Positions 50,942 to 61,203 are shown, numbered from the stretch's first letter. The stretch is DNA of 64,000 bases from Planctomycetota bacterium (GCA_016872605.1 VGZI01000003.1:1-64000); one strand, 5' to 3'. Translations and numbers: made by a program. The notes: generated by a model not told the origin, from the letters alone.

Positions 50942-53900
50942 ATGATTCGTATCCTTCTCGCGTCCCTCCTACTTCTCATTCCCGCCACGACGCAAGCTCA
51001 AGAGGCAGTCCGCTTCGTGCGGTCGCCGGACATTTCGCCCGACGGCAAAACCGTCGCCTTCAGCTATCTCGGCGACATCTGGCTCGTCGACGTCAACGGC
51101 GGCGTCGCCAAGCATCTGACGATGCACGAGAAGCACGATTTCAATCCCGTCTTCAGCCCCAATGGCAAGTGGATCGCGTTCTCCTCCAACCGCCACGGCC
51201 AATACGACGTCTTCATCATTCCCGCCGAGGGAGGAAAGCCGCGACGCCTGACCTTCGACTCGGCCGACGATCATGTCACCGGCTGGTCGCCCGACAGCAA
51301 GCACGTGCTGTTCATGTCGGGGCGCTCGGTTGATCTTCCGTTCCGCATGGAACTCTTCACCGTCTCGATCGACGGCGGCCCGGTCAAGCAGATCAGCGCC
51401 TTCGAAGGACGAGACGGCGTGTACAACCCCACGGGCGATCTCATCGCCTATATTCGCGGGCCGGGCGTCTGGTATCGCAGGGGATACAAAGGCTCATCGA
51501 ATGACGACATCTGGCTTTGCAATGCCGACGGCTCGAACAATCGCCGCGTCACGACGCACCAGGGACAGGACAGCTATCCGATGTGGTCGGCCGACGGCAA
51601 GCACCTTTACTATGTCAGCGATGTCGCCGGCGGATTGGCCAACATCGTCAAACAGGCGATCGATCCGCAGTCGCCCGCCGCCCAGGCCGTCGCCGTGACG
51701 CATCACGCAGACGAGTTTGTCCGCCGCGCTCGCATGTGCGCCAATGGTGAACTGATCGTTTATGAGTGCGGCCCCGATGTCTGGGTACATTCACTCAAGA
51801 CCAACAAGAGCCGAAAGCTTCGTATCGAAGTGCGTGCCGACGACAAGACGAATCCGGAAGTCGTCAAGACGTTCACCACCGGCGCCACCGAGTTTGCCTG
51901 GTCGCCGAACGAAAAGCATGTCGCCTTCGTCGCACACGGCGAAATTTTCCTCATGAGCCGGGATGGAGGCAATGCGAAACGCCTCACCGATCATCCGGGT
52001 TTCGATCACGGCATTGCCTGGTCGCCCGATGGGCGACGCATGCTTTTTCTTTCGGATCGCAACGGCCACGAAGACATCTACGCGCTCGAATCCGACGACC
52101 CGGAGCATCCCGACATCGTCGGAGCACACCAATACAGGGTGAAGCAACTCACCAAGACGCCTGAAGCCGAATTCGGCATCAGGTTTTCGCCGGACGCTCA
52201 GCGCGTCCTCTTCATCCGTGCCGGCAAGCTCATGACGATGGACCCGGACGGCGGAAATCAGAAAGTGCTCGTCAACGAAGGCCAGATTTTCGATTACGAG
52301 TGGTCGCCCGATGGCCAGTGGATTTGCTACGCCCGCATGGACGGCTCGTTCGCCAGCGAGCTGTTCATCATCCCGTCGACCGGCGCCACCGCCCTGAACC
52401 CGGCCCGCAACATCACGCGCTTCGCCACCTACAACGGCGGCGTCACCTGGAGCCGCACGGGGAACAAACTCGCGTTCATCAGTGTTCGCAAAGGAAACAC
52501 GCCGAGCTCCTATGTCCTGTCCTTGCAAAAGCCACTCTCCGCCGGCGCCTTCCTGAGCAAGGACATCGACTGGGACAACATCCATCTCCGCGTCAAGCAG
52601 CCGTACGGGATGAATATCTCCGAATGCGCCATCTCCAATGACGGATCGAAAATCGCCTTTCGTGGACAAATCGACGACGCCGAGGATCTCTGGATCGCCG
52701 ACGCCAACGGCGGCTCGATCCTGCGCCTCACCAACGGCAACCTCAAACCCGCGCAGATCACCTGGTCGAAATTCTTCGCCGGGCAAATCTACTTTCGCGA
52801 CAACAACGGCAACCTTCGCGGCATCATGATCGGCGGCCCCACCGTCGTCGGCCCCACCACGCTCAACTTTTCGGCCCGAATGGCGATTCGCCAGGACCAG
52901 CTCTTTCAAGAAATCTTCGACCAGAGTTGGCGCGCTCTGGACGAGAGCTTCTACGACAAGAACTTTCACGGCGCCGACTGGAAGACGATTCGCGCCAAAT
53001 ACCGACCGCTCGTTGCCCACTGCGGCATGAAAGAGGACCTGTACACCTTGATCAGCCTCATGCTCGGCGAACTCAACGCCTCGCACCTGGGCATCTCCGG
53101 CAACCTCGGCAAGGCCGAGCAAGAGACGGCCGATCTGGGCTTGATCTTCGACCGTTCGCATCCCGGGCCCGATCTGAGAGTCGGCGAGATTCTCAAGGGC
53201 GGCCCCGCAGATCGCCGCGGTCTTAACATCAAACCCGGCGATCGCATCGTCCGCATCGACGGCGTCGAACTGACCAACACGACCAACGTGTCGAAGCTGC
53301 TCAACGACAAGGTCGGCGAAGTCGTCACGCTGACCATCGCCAGCGCCGCCGACGCGAAGACCCGGCGCCGCGTCGAGATTCGCGCCGAGGGCCGAGCCAA
53401 GGTCAACGAACCAATGTATGAGCGCTGGCTCAAGCGCAACGCCGACCGCGTCACCGAGCTAAGCAAGGGCAAGCTCGGCTACATCCACATTCCGAACATG
53501 CAAGAGCCCGGCCTGGAACGCTTCGTCCGCTCGCTCTATTCGGACAACTTCGACAAAGAAGGAATTGTCCTCGACGTTCGCTACAACGGCGGCGGGTTCA
53601 CGCACGATCAGGTCTTGGCCTACCTCACGGGCAAGGAGCACACCATCTTCAGCCATCGCGACGGGTCATCGGGCCTCGTGCTCCGTTCCTACGATCGCAA
53701 GTGGACCAAGCCGTTGACGCTGCTCATCAACAACCGCTCGTACAGCGATGCCGAGATCTTCCCGCACGGCTTCCGCACCTGGGGCCTGGGAAAGCTCGTC
53801 GGCCAGCCGACTGGCGGGTTCGTCATCGGCACGCGCAACATCACGCTTATCGACGGCTCCACCTTCCGCACACCGCGCATCGGTGTCCACACGGTCAAAG

Positions 53901-54073
53901 GAGTCAACATGGACAAGGCAGGCGTCCAGCCCGATATCCTCATCGAACCACACCCCGACGACCTGGCCCACGGCGTCGATCTGCAACTCGATCGAGCCGT
54001 GGAAGTGTTGCTTCAAGACGTGGCTAATTGGAAGAAGGCGCGTCCGCCCATGGTCGGCTCTGGCGGTCAGTGA
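50942..54073 (+). CDS. Tricorn protease homologue (S41 family)
   Basis: The ATG at 50942 ('agga' 6 bases upstream) opens a signal peptide, MIRILLASLLLLIPATTQA, so it acts outside the cytoplasm. The N-terminal 600 residues are two WD40/TolB-like propellers ('SPDISPDGKTVAFSYLGDIWLVDVNGG', 'WSPDGRRMLFLSDRNGHEDIY'). Then come the tricorn C1 helical region, a PDZ domain ('LRVGEILKGGPADRRGLNIKPGDRIVRIDGVEL') and the S41 catalytic part with the nucleophile Ser in 'INNRSYSDAEIFPHGFRTWGLGK' (about residue 935). About 1043 residues, typical of bacterial tricorn-like proteins. It probably degrades peptides. Confidence 0.93.
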   Translation: MIRILLASLLLLIPATTQAQEAVRFVRSPDISPDGKTVAFSYLGDIWLVDVNGGVAKHLTMHEKHDFNPVFSPNGKWIAFSSNRHGQYDVFIIPAEGGKPRRLTFDSADDHVTGWSPDSKHVLFMSGRSVDLPFRMELFTVSIDGGPVKQISAFEGRDGVYNPTGDLIAYIRGPGVWYRRGYKGSSNDDIWLCNADGSNNRRVTTHQGQDSYPMWSADGKHLYYVSDVAGGLANIVKQAIDPQSPAAQAVAVTHHADEFVRRARMCANGELIVYECGPDVWVHSLKTNKSRKLRIEVRADDKTNPEVVKTFTTGATEFAWSPNEKHVAFVAHGEIFLMSRDGGNAKRLTDHPGFDHGIAWSPDGRRMLFLSDRNGHEDIYALESDDPEHPDIVGAHQYRVKQLTKTPEAEFGIRFSPDAQRVLFIRAGKLMTMDPDGGNQKVLVNEGQIFDYEWSPDGQWICYARMDGSFASELFIIPSTGATALNPARNITRFATYNGGVTWSRTGNKLAFISVRKGNTPSSYVLSLQKPLSAGAFLSKDIDWDNIHLRVKQPYGMNISECAISNDGSKIAFRGQIDDAEDLWIADANGGSILRLTNGNLKPAQITWSKFFAGQIYFRDNNGNLRGIMIGGPTVVGPTTLNFSARMAIRQDQLFQEIFDQSWRALDESFYDKNFHGADWKTIRAKYRPLVAHCGMKEDLYTLISLMLGELNASHLGISGNLGKAEQETADLGLIFDRSHPGPDLRVGEILKGGPADRRGLNIKPGDRIVRIDGVELTNTTNVSKLLNDKVGEVVTLTIASAADAKTRRRVEIRAEGRAKVNEPMYERWLKRNADRVTELSKGKLGYIHIPNMQEPGLERFVRSLYSDNFDKEGIVLDVRYNGGGFTHDQVLAYLTGKEHTIFSHRDGSSGLVLRSYDRKWTKPLTLLINNRSYSDAEIFPHGFRTWGLGKLVGQPTGGFVIGTRNITLIDGSTFRTPRIGVHTVKGVNMDKAGVQPDILIEPHPDDLAHGVDLQLDRAVEVLLQDVANWKKARPPMVGSGGQ

Positions 54074-54103
54074 GAGAAACAACCACAGATGAACATCGAT
54101 AAA

Positions 54104-54490
54104 CCTAGCGCGGCTGAGCCGCGACCATCAAGACCCAACCACGGATTACCTGATCGCACGGATACGCGATACGGAAACGGCCGTGACCAAGCGGGAACGT
54201 GGAGATACGGAACATTCCAACTCTCTTGTGCTTTCCGCACTTCCTTACTTGGACAGCGCCACGTTTTAGACTTGGTCAACACCCTGCAACGCATTTTTTG
54301 TACGTAACTCCTTTAGTAAAGAGCACGTGCGCGTATTCGTTGCACGCACACACTCACACCCCCCCCTTGCGAAATGCAACGAAACCGGGAACCAGGGTGA
54401 GCAACGCTCGTTCGCCGTACGCAGGCGTCGCAGGGCTTCAAAAGTGGCGCTGTCCAATTGATCTCTTTTCTGAATATCCGTGCCGTCAGT
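54104..54490. repeat. Composite ~387-bp repeat containing the inverted-repeat element, copy 3
   Basis: The core is 54249-54458, bounded by TTGGACAGCGCCAC and GTGGCGCTGTCCAAT, in the same orientation as copy 1 (10208). The flanks (54104-54248: 'cctagcgcggctgagccgcg', 'aaccacggattacctgatcgcacgg'; 54459-54490: 'tgatctcttttctgaatatccgtgcc') match copy 2 at 33760-34141 in inverted orientation. No gene is supported. Confidence 0.8.
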
Positions 54491-54714
54491 GTGTTCCGCG
54501 GTCTCAGATGATCTTGTTGTCACACGAAGAAATTGATTGATAGCAGTACGGGGGACTCGGAGAAATTCAGAGGACTCAACGGCCGAAGGCTACACGGACT
54601 ACCGGTTTGCGTCCGCCATGGCAGTAATGCGTCTCTCGATATAACGTCATATCCCATTGTCCCCCATGCTCCCCGTGGTTCATGTAGTAGAGGGGCTGAA
54701 GTGCTGAGAGACGG
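54491..54714. other. Gene-free stretch beyond the composite repeat
   Basis: Lower GC than the neighbours and no supported open frame; nothing recognised. Confidence 0.4.
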
Positions 54715-56043
54715 TCAGATCGACCCGCGGCGAAGCTTGGCGGCTTTTTGTTCGTCCGCCTCGGCGGCCTTGTCGTTGCCGAGTTGGCGGTGCAACTCCG
54801 CGCGGAAATCGTAGATGCGCGGCTCGTCGGGACGCTGGCGGATGGCGGCGTCGAAGTCGGCCAGGGCCTTCTCCGGCAACTCTTTCTCGCTGTAGGCCAA
54901 GCCGCGCCACAAGAGGCCTTGCCAATTCCTCGGATCGAGCTTCAACCCAGCCTCGAGGTCTACCAGCGCCTTGTCTAGAATCTTCGGATCGTCCTTTTCC
55001 CAGTAATCGAAGATGTGCCACTGCCCGCGCAAGATCAAGGCGATCGGCTCTTGCGTATCGAGTGCGACAGCTTTGTCGATATCGCGTTTGATGGCCTGGA
55101 AGGACGGCTTGGTGGGATCAGCCCCTTTTCGACATTGGGCATTGGCGCGAAACAGATACCCGCGCGCCTCCTTCGGATCGAGGGCGATTGCCTTGGCCGC
55201 ATCGGCGACGGCCTTCGCGAAATCGCCGCGCTCCGTGTGAGCGTTACTCCGCAACAGAAAAGCCTCGACCTCTTTGGGATCGTGCTGAATGACCTTGTCG
55301 CAGTCGGCAATCACGTCGAGATAATCGCGGTTGTTGGTGTTGATCAGCGCGCGAACGAGCCGGCAACTTTTGTCCTTGGGATCGAGCGTGATGGCCCTGG
55401 CCGCGTCTGCCAGCGCCTTGTGCGACTCCCCGCGCTGCATGTGCAGCATCGCCCGCGTTCCGTAAAGCCAGGGGTCGTTCGGATCGATGCGCAGCGCTCG
55501 GTCAAGGTCGGCAAAGGCGCGGTCGAGATCGTTGCGCTCGGAATAGGTGATCGCCCGGTTGCCCAAGACGCCGACATGCTTGGGATCGAGCTCGAGTGCC
55601 TTGGCGAAGTGGGCATACGCCTTGTCGTAGTCCTTCTTTTCGCCGAACGAGCTGCCCAGATTGAAGTGCGCCTCGGCGTTCTTGGGATCGAGCGCGAGCG
55701 CACTTCGGCAATCGGCAATGGCCTTGTCGAAGTCACGTTTGCCCCGGCGAAGGGCGCGAGCGCGGTGCACGTAGGCGCTGATCTCCTTCGAGTCGAGCGC
55801 GATCGCCTTGGTGCAGTCGGCGATGGCCTTATCGAAGTCCCCCTTCTTCTCATGCGCGAAGCCGCGATACGAATACGCTCGCGCGTCATTGGCGTTGGCG
55901 GCAATGACCTTGTCGAAGCACGCGATAGCTCGATCGAACTCCTTCCGCGCAAGCGCATCCTTGCCCTCGGTGAAATTCGTGCCGCCTCCGTGGGTCAGAC
56001 CTGCGGCGATATGAATTGCAACCAACGAAATCGTGAACCGCAT
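54715..56043 (-). CDS. Secreted TPR repeat protein
   Basis: ATG 56043 follows 'aaggag' and gives a signal peptide MRFTISLVAIHIAAGLTHGG; the ORF-track start is 26 codons upstream without a ribosome site. About 440 residues, essentially all TPR units of 34 residues: examples are 'GDFDKAIADCTKAIALDSKEISAYVHRA', 'KDYDKAYAHFAKALELDPKHVGVLGNRA' and 'ELPEKALADFDAAIRQRPDEPRIYDFRA'. Eleven or so repeats can be counted by eye. It is a periplasmic or envelope scaffold, and its partner is unknown. Confidence 0.88.
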   Translation of the reverse strand: MRFTISLVAIHIAAGLTHGGGTNFTEGKDALARKEFDRAIACFDKVIAANANDARAYSYRGFAHEKKGDFDKAIADCTKAIALDSKEISAYVHRARALRRGKRDFDKAIADCRSALALDPKNAEAHFNLGSSFGEKKDYDKAYAHFAKALELDPKHVGVLGNRAITYSERNDLDRAFADLDRALRIDPNDPWLYGTRAMLHMQRGESHKALADAARAITLDPKDKSCRLVRALINTNNRDYLDVIADCDKVIQHDPKEVEAFLLRSNAHTERGDFAKAVADAAKAIALDPKEARGYLFRANAQCRKGADPTKPSFQAIKRDIDKAVALDTQEPIALILRGQWHIFDYWEKDDPKILDKALVDLEAGLKLDPRNWQGLLWRGLAYSEKELPEKALADFDAAIRQRPDEPRIYDFRAELHRQLGNDKAAEADEQKAAKLRRGSI

Positions 56044-56203
56044 AATGGGACTCCTTTCCCAGGGCGTCGTGAGGCATCGTAACAAATCGTTGCTCCCGGC
56101 GTAAAGGCCGAGTCCCTGCACGCCGGGCGGTGAACGGACGTCTTCGTTCCACCGTCTTCATAAGATGATCATTCGCCCTTGGCGCAGGAGATGGAGGATT
56201 TCC

Positions 56204-57082
56204 ATGAGTTTCTCTACTTGCAAACCGATTGCTTGCTTGATTTTGGCATTCGCCAGCGCCGGGCATGTGCAGGCCCAAGAAAAAACGATCCGCCTCGGCA
56301 TGGCAAAGACGTTTGTCGCCGAAAGGCCAAAGGGATTCATCGACATCGCCACCGGTGAATTCAAAGACGTGCTCAAGAAAACGACGGGGCTGAACGGCAA
56401 CCTCGATTCCAAGAACGATGCCATTGAGGTCGCCGACAAGCTCGCCAAAAAGCAGGTCGACTTCGGCATTTTTCACGCCCACGAGTTCGCCTGGGCGCAG
56501 AAGAAACACCCCGGCCTCGAAGCTTTGCTGCTCGCACCGGGGAAGTATCGTCTGGAACGCGCGTACCTCATCGTGCACAAAACCGACGCCGCCAAGGGAA
56601 TCGGCGATTTGGCAGGCAAAAAGCTTGACGTCGCTGAAGGAACCAGCGAGCCGTGCCGACTTTTTCTGAACAAGTTGTGCCAGGACCAGGCCAAGAAGGC
56701 GCCGATGGCGTTTTTCGCCGCCGTCGCGAAGTCCGAGTCGCCGAAGGATGCACTCGATGAAGTGGCGCGCGGCAATGTGCAAGCCACGGTCGTTGATCGG
56801 ACCGTGCTCGAATTTTACCGTGAGGTCCGGGGCCCGGTGTTCGACAAGAACCTGCGCATCCTCGCCGAGTCGCCGTCATTCCCCCCTGCCGTGATCGCTT
56901 GGCAGAAAGGCGGCGTCGACGATGCCACGCTGAGCCAATTCCGCGACGGCCTGCTCAAGGCTCACACCATAGCCGACGGTCGCGACATGATGAAGACGTG
57001 GAACATCGAGATGTTCGAGACTCCGGCCAAGGAGTACACAGGTCAACTGACGGAACTTCTCAAGGCGTTTCCATCGCCATGA
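56204..57082 (+). CDS. PhnD-like phosphate/phosphonate ABC substrate-binding protein
   Basis: A periplasmic-binding-fold protein of 292 residues; the start at ATG 56204 has 'ggagatggagg' upstream and a signal peptide (FSTCKPIACLILAFASAGHVQA). The fold pattern is PhnD/DUF3834-like: 'TIRLGMAKTFVAERPKGFIDIATGEFKDVLKKTTGL', 'KKQVDFGIFHAHEFAWAQKKHPG', 'AYLIVHKTDAAKGIGDLAGKKLDVAEGTSEPCRLFL' and 'VQATVVDRTVLEFY'. No permease or ATPase gene is nearby, so it may be an orphan binding protein or sensor subunit. The ligand is uncertain. Confidence 0.8.
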   Translation: MSFSTCKPIACLILAFASAGHVQAQEKTIRLGMAKTFVAERPKGFIDIATGEFKDVLKKTTGLNGNLDSKNDAIEVADKLAKKQVDFGIFHAHEFAWAQKKHPGLEALLLAPGKYRLERAYLIVHKTDAAKGIGDLAGKKLDVAEGTSEPCRLFLNKLCQDQAKKAPMAFFAAVAKSESPKDALDEVARGNVQATVVDRTVLEFYREVRGPVFDKNLRILAESPSFPPAVIAWQKGGVDDATLSQFRDGLLKAHTIADGRDMMKTWNIEMFETPAKEYTGQLTELLKAFPSP

Positions 57083-57145
57083 GTGAGTGCGAATCTTCTA
57101 ATTTGACAGCGCACTATCACGCGGAAACATTGGCGACGTTGGGCT

Positions 57146-57292
57146 CATAGCCGCGGAGCGGCGTAAGCCAGTAGCCAGGCTCGCAAGACCCTGGACCTGG
57201 CCGATCACGACACAAGCCGCGCAGCGGCGAAAGCCTTCCCAGGATCTCACGACCCTGGCTATTGGTTTCCGTCGCTCCGCGACTCTACCATG
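57146..57292. repeat. Repeat pair 'gccgcggagcggcg...ccagg...accctgg'
   Basis: Two related units in a row: 'agccgcggagcggcgtaagccagtagccagg' with 'agaccctgg', then 'agccgcgcagcggcgaaagcctt' with 'acgaccctggctattggtttccgtcgctccgcg'. The last block pairs back to the first, giving a structure of about 145 nt in the gap between convergent genes. Confidence 0.6.
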
Positions 57293-57310
57293 GTGCGCTG
57301 TCGAACGAAT

Positions 57311-59279
57311 TCACCGCGCGGGCTGCCTGTCGGCGGCAGGCGCCTTGGCAAGCCGAACATTCTCGAAACTGACGTAAACTGCGATTTTTCCGGCGTCCGG
57401 TCCGACGCCGTAGCGGCATTGCACTTGGTGAATCGTCCCCGTGAATGCGATCGGCGCGCCAACCTTCGGCAATGAAGCACGGTCTTGGTCCACGCCAGCA
57501 ACGGGCAGGCCGAAGCGGAAATCGGTCCGTCGGAGGACGAAAAGCGAGGTTTTGCGAGACAGCTCCACATGCTTGGGCATTCCGCCCGAAATGGCCAGTT
57601 CCACTTCAAGGTTGTCGAAGCCAAAGCCCTTTTGAACAGCGATCACTTTCGCGGGCCAGGAGATCACGCCTTTGAAGGTTTCGTTGAACCTGGCTTGAAC
57701 CGTTCCATCCGGCGGTGCTTTGTCGATGAGGAATTGCCGGCCCTCCACGTTCACCATCTGATGTTCTCGCGATTTCAGTTCGGTCTCGGTTGGAATGGTC
57801 GAATGCGTGGCGAGTTGGACGGCGGTGTTTGCGAAGTCGTCCGAATCGGTTTGCCAGGCTTTGGGGCTTTTCATGAATGCCAGGATCTGATTGGCCATCT
57901 CCATTTCTTGATTGGCCAGCCAAAAGTTTTGATCAGCGCGCCAGGCCTTGCAACTCAGGTCCAGTGCATCGTGGCGGGCATCCAAGAAACGCATGAACAA
58001 GTTCCAGTCTGGAATCGCCGTCTGGAAGTCCCGAGGCACGCTCGAGTGCGTGTCGAACTGTTTTCGGACGGTTCGCCATGGTTCCAGGCACTCGCGCTCG
58101 ATTCGTTCCGCGGCATCCGCCGGCGTCAACGCCTGGGCGTCGCGCTGCTCCTTGATGGAGTTGTACCTTTCGCGGATCCATTGCTCGGCGTCGGCCAAAT
58201 GTAAGAAGGCGAGGCCGAAATCCGCATCCTCGCGCGACGAACTCGGCAAGCAAAGAACGGCGGCAGCGATCGCAAGACAGCCGACGAAAGCCACGCATGA
58301 TGTTCGCGCGACCTGGCTAATTCGAGTCCATGGCCCCGCCCCAAGGCCGAGAATCACGCCGCACAGAAAGCCGGTTGCCAGACCTCCGAAATGGCAGGCA
58401 TGATCGATGTTCGGAACGAACCAGGCGATGGCAAGATTGAGTAACAGAACACCGATGACGTCGGTTCGAATTCGGCGAAACACGGTCGCGCCGAGCGCGG
58501 CGCGTTGCAACCATGCCAGCGCCATCAACCCGCCGAAGACGCCAAAGATGGCGCCGGACGCGCCAAAGCCGCCACCATTCACCGCCGGTCGTGGGCGGAC
58601 CGAAGTTCGCGCCCCACCGCACCATGTCAGTGAGCCACGGCGTGTGAAGGGAAACTCCACAGAAGAACATCACGTTGAAAACCGCGAACGTGATGAAAAC
58701 CAGGAAGTGGGTCATCCCGGTTCGTGGATTGAGGGCCAGGACGTTTCGATAAAACTGCTCGATTCGGCCAATCGGTTCGTCATCCGGCGGCCCCGTCAGA
58801 CCGAGGGCCCCGCGAAGCTCTTCGATCTGATCGACGCTGAAATTCTCCAAGAAAAAATGAGCACCGCAAGACTGGTGGTAATCCAACGGCGTCGTCGGAT
58901 CGCCCACTTGCACCCGGTTTACATCGTGAAAAACAATACGCAGCCAGTGACCGTCGAAATCAACCCGCTTGACGTTTGATCGGCTCGTGAAAAGGCTCCA
59001 CAATTTGCTGCCGCTCTCGAAGACGGTGAGCTGGTCGCCTGCAACCTCAAGGCACGCTGGGTAAAGCGCTCGGACGACCGCTCCCCACGCCATGAGGAGT
59101 CCCACCGGAATCAATAAAAACCGCCAGCTCGATTCCCATCCAGGCGGTGGAATCAAACTCAGCGTGCTCGTGAGGAGAACGATCAAGATGGCGTTGGCAT
59201 AGTGCTCAACGACGGCTCCACGGACTTCCACGCGCGGGACCTCGTCCGGCGTTTTCACGTCGATCGCAAATTGGCTCAT
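57311..59279 (-). pseudogene. Rhomboid family protease gene with an internal out-of-frame deletion
   Basis: Two overlapping frames make up one gene. Frame 1 (from ATG 59279) gives an N-terminal domain and the first rhomboid helix 'MTHFLVFITFAVFNVMFFCGVSLHTP', ending in 'GANFGPPTTGGEWWRL'. Frame 2 resumes with the catalytic serine 'NGGGFGASGAIFGVFGGLMAL', the histidine in 'PNIDHACHFGGLATG', and a soluble C-terminal domain to 57311. About 55 residues that normally lie between GGEWWRL and GASG (two helices with the HxxxN oxyanion motif) are missing, and the frame changes at the join near 58570-58590. The protein cannot be made whole. Confidence 0.85.
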
Positions 59280-59447
59280 GGATGCGTCTCGCCATTACGG
59301 TAGCAGCGCCTACTCTTTTGCCGCACAATCGGTCATTACTTTCTACGTCATGCCTTAACAGGCTCCCAGCCACGTCAAAGAGAAAAAACGACCGAATCCG
59401 CCCGTCGTCACAGCCACGGCGTGTCATTTCCGCACATCGGCGGCCGG

Positions 59448-59601
59448 GTGCACGACATGGTCTGCGTGGCCTGGTGCGGGAGGGCGAGGCTCCTGCCGAG
59501 CCGGAAGCGACGGGATACTCGTCCGAAATCGAGTATTTCGCGGGCTCGCGGCTCGGCAGGAGCCTCGCCCTCCCGTGCCGTTTGCAAACCATGTCGTGCA
59601 C
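59448..59601. repeat. ~155-bp long palindrome, copy B
   Basis: Nearly identical to 46430-46584, with the same outer (gtgcacgacatggt/accatgtcgtgcac) and inner (gggagggcgaggctcctgccgagcc) arms. It lies between the broken rhomboid gene and the small membrane protein gene. Confidence 0.9.
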
Positions 59602-59752
59602 CCTCGGCGGCCTTCGGTCCGTGCTTGGGATTGACTGAAAACGACGCAGATCCCACGACTCCTGGCGAATCGTGTTTGGTCCATTATTTGCGATTGTCAC
59701 GCCGACGCGACGCACTGGGCTTCGCTCCGAGTTTTCTGTCTGAGGAAATGTC

Positions 59753-59923
59753 ATGGCTACTGTCACTGACCGAACGACCGACACATCATTTTCCGATGAA
59801 GAATTGGACCATCTGCACTCCGATGATCTGCATGCCGCGAGCCTCGTCGTCGGCTTGATGACCGGCGTGTTCACGATCGGACTGCTCATGTATGCGGCTA
59901 TCTGCGTGATTGCGATGATGTAG
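59753..59923 (+). CDS. 56-residue single-pass membrane protein (not in ORF track)
   Basis: ATG 59753 with 'gagga' 7-11 bases upstream, reading to TAG at 59921. The N-terminal half is acidic and polar (TDRTTDTSFSDEELDHLHSDD), followed by one hydrophobic helix, 'ASLVVGLMTGVFTIGLLMYAAICVIAMM', that ends at the C-terminus. This is a tail-anchored layout. Codon use is like the neighbours and the ribosome site is good, so it looks real although short. Function unknown. Confidence 0.65.
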   Translation: MATVTDRTTDTSFSDEELDHLHSDDLHAASLVVGLMTGVFTIGLLMYAAICVIAMM

Positions 59924-59989
59924 AGAGGCACAGCGAGGAGCGGCTAAACGACGAGCGGCTTGCTGGGCTTGCTGTAGCTATGAAAGAGA

Positions 59990-60014
59990 TGGGGCACGTT
60001 GGAAACGTGCCCCA
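59990..60014. terminator. Perfect hairpin 'tggggcacgtt/aacgtgcccca'
   Basis: 11-bp arms with a 3-base loop (gga) between convergent genes. There is no T-run on either side, so it may be a terminator or a REP-like unit. Confidence 0.45.
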
Positions 60015-60031
60015 CGAAACCGATAGCCCAC

Positions 60032-61186
60032 TTAGCTATGCTTGGCGCGCGGCAGCCAGTAGATGCCTGCTAATGCAGCCTGTTCGGGCATCTCGCGCGT
60101 CGGCAGTACGAAGACTTTGGCGCCGTGGGTTGCGGCATGAATCGCCGCCAGGTTGGCCAAATCCTCGTCGCCGTTCGCGGCATGGGGATGAACGGTCACT
60201 TCGTTGCTGGCAGGATTCCATTCGCCCCAGGTCTCACGATCGCCGGCGACCATCAGGGCCTCGAGCCGGCCTTCGCATGCCGCTCGCACCGTTTCAACTG
60301 GCTCATGACAGGTGCGCCCGGTTCCCGCCAGCGCTACAAACTGGCCGCGCACCGCATGCAGCGGCTGCTCGAAGCGATCCGCAACGACCTTCCACGCTCG
60401 CTCATGCAGCTCGCGCATCGTCCAGCGCTCAGGATTGCCCGGAATCCCGTGGTCCATCAGATTCGGATAATGGTTCGCTTTGCGATAGATCGGCCAAAGG
60501 TACTCGACGCCCGCCAGAATCAACGGCGCTTTTTCGGGCAAATAGTCGCGCAGGCCTCGATCGATCCGCTGGAAATAAACCAAGAGATCGTCCTTGGCCG
60601 TATCGATGCCCACGCCCTGCCCGTGATAAATCGTGGCCCAGTGCCCACCGATGTTGTGGGAATGAAACTCCAGCGGTTCATCGCGATCGTGCAGCCGAAG
60701 CGCCTCGGCAAGGCTGGTCGGCATGGTCTTCAGCTCGACTTCCCGCAGTGCGCCGGCATCGCCTTCCCACAGGTGAATCCGCTTCGGGCTCAGACCGAGC
60801 ACGAAAAACTTCGCTTCCCGGTCCAGCAGGCTCAACAGCGGCTTGACGAAAAACCGTTCCCCCACAATCACGCGCGGAGCAATCGGTTTGCGAAGCCGAT
60901 ACCAGCGCATCGCGCTCGGCGTCATGAAGACGGCCAAGCCTTCACTGGTGCCTCGCCAGAACTCGAGATCGTTGTACAAATGCTTGGCGGGCCGAAACAT
61001 CTTCTTGACCCCGTCTTCGTTCAGCCCCTTCTTGACGACGATCTCTTCCGCCTCGGCAATCAGGTTCTTGAACTGAATCGGATCCTGCTCGGCGCCTCCC
61101 GGCCGCGTCGGCTGGTAAAGCGACACACACGGCCTTCCGGAGAGAGCCAATAGCAACTTGAGGTCTTTGGCGGTGAAGGTATTCAT
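60032..61186 (-). CDS. baeRF-like (bacterial archaeo-eukaryotic release factor family) protein
   Basis: 384 residues beginning 'MNTFTAKDLKLLLALSGRPCVSLYQPTRPGG', the usual opening of the BaeRF family 3/7 proteins, which are eRF1/Pelota-like and are encoded with stress genes. Later parts include 'FFVLGLSPKRIHLWEG', 'HGQGVGIDTAKDDLLVYFQRIDRGLRDYL' and, at the C-terminus, 'TVHPHAANGDEDLANLAAIHAATHGAKVFVLPTREMP' (an eRF1 domain-3-like segment). No GGQ motif was seen. It is cytosolic. It lies directly downstream of a universal stress protein gene, fitting a ribosome-stress role (inference). Confidence 0.75.
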   Translation of the reverse strand: MNTFTAKDLKLLLALSGRPCVSLYQPTRPGGAEQDPIQFKNLIAEAEEIVVKKGLNEDGVKKMFRPAKHLYNDLEFWRGTSEGLAVFMTPSAMRWYRLRKPIAPRVIVGERFFVKPLLSLLDREAKFFVLGLSPKRIHLWEGDAGALREVELKTMPTSLAEALRLHDRDEPLEFHSHNIGGHWATIYHGQGVGIDTAKDDLLVYFQRIDRGLRDYLPEKAPLILAGVEYLWPIYRKANHYPNLMDHGIPGNPERWTMRELHERAWKVVADRFEQPLHAVRGQFVALAGTGRTCHEPVETVRAACEGRLEALMVAGDRETWGEWNPASNEVTVHPHAANGDEDLANLAAIHAATHGAKVFVLPTREMPEQAALAGIYWLPRAKHS

Positions 61187-61203
61187 ATGCAGCTCCTTTC
61201 CAG

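Noticed and set aside
59408-59684. ORFs translating the 155-bp palindrome (RARLLPS, GSAGASPS words)
   Set aside because: All six frames of this repeat give similar open stretches; no start signal, and the same words appear at 46430. These are repeat artefacts.
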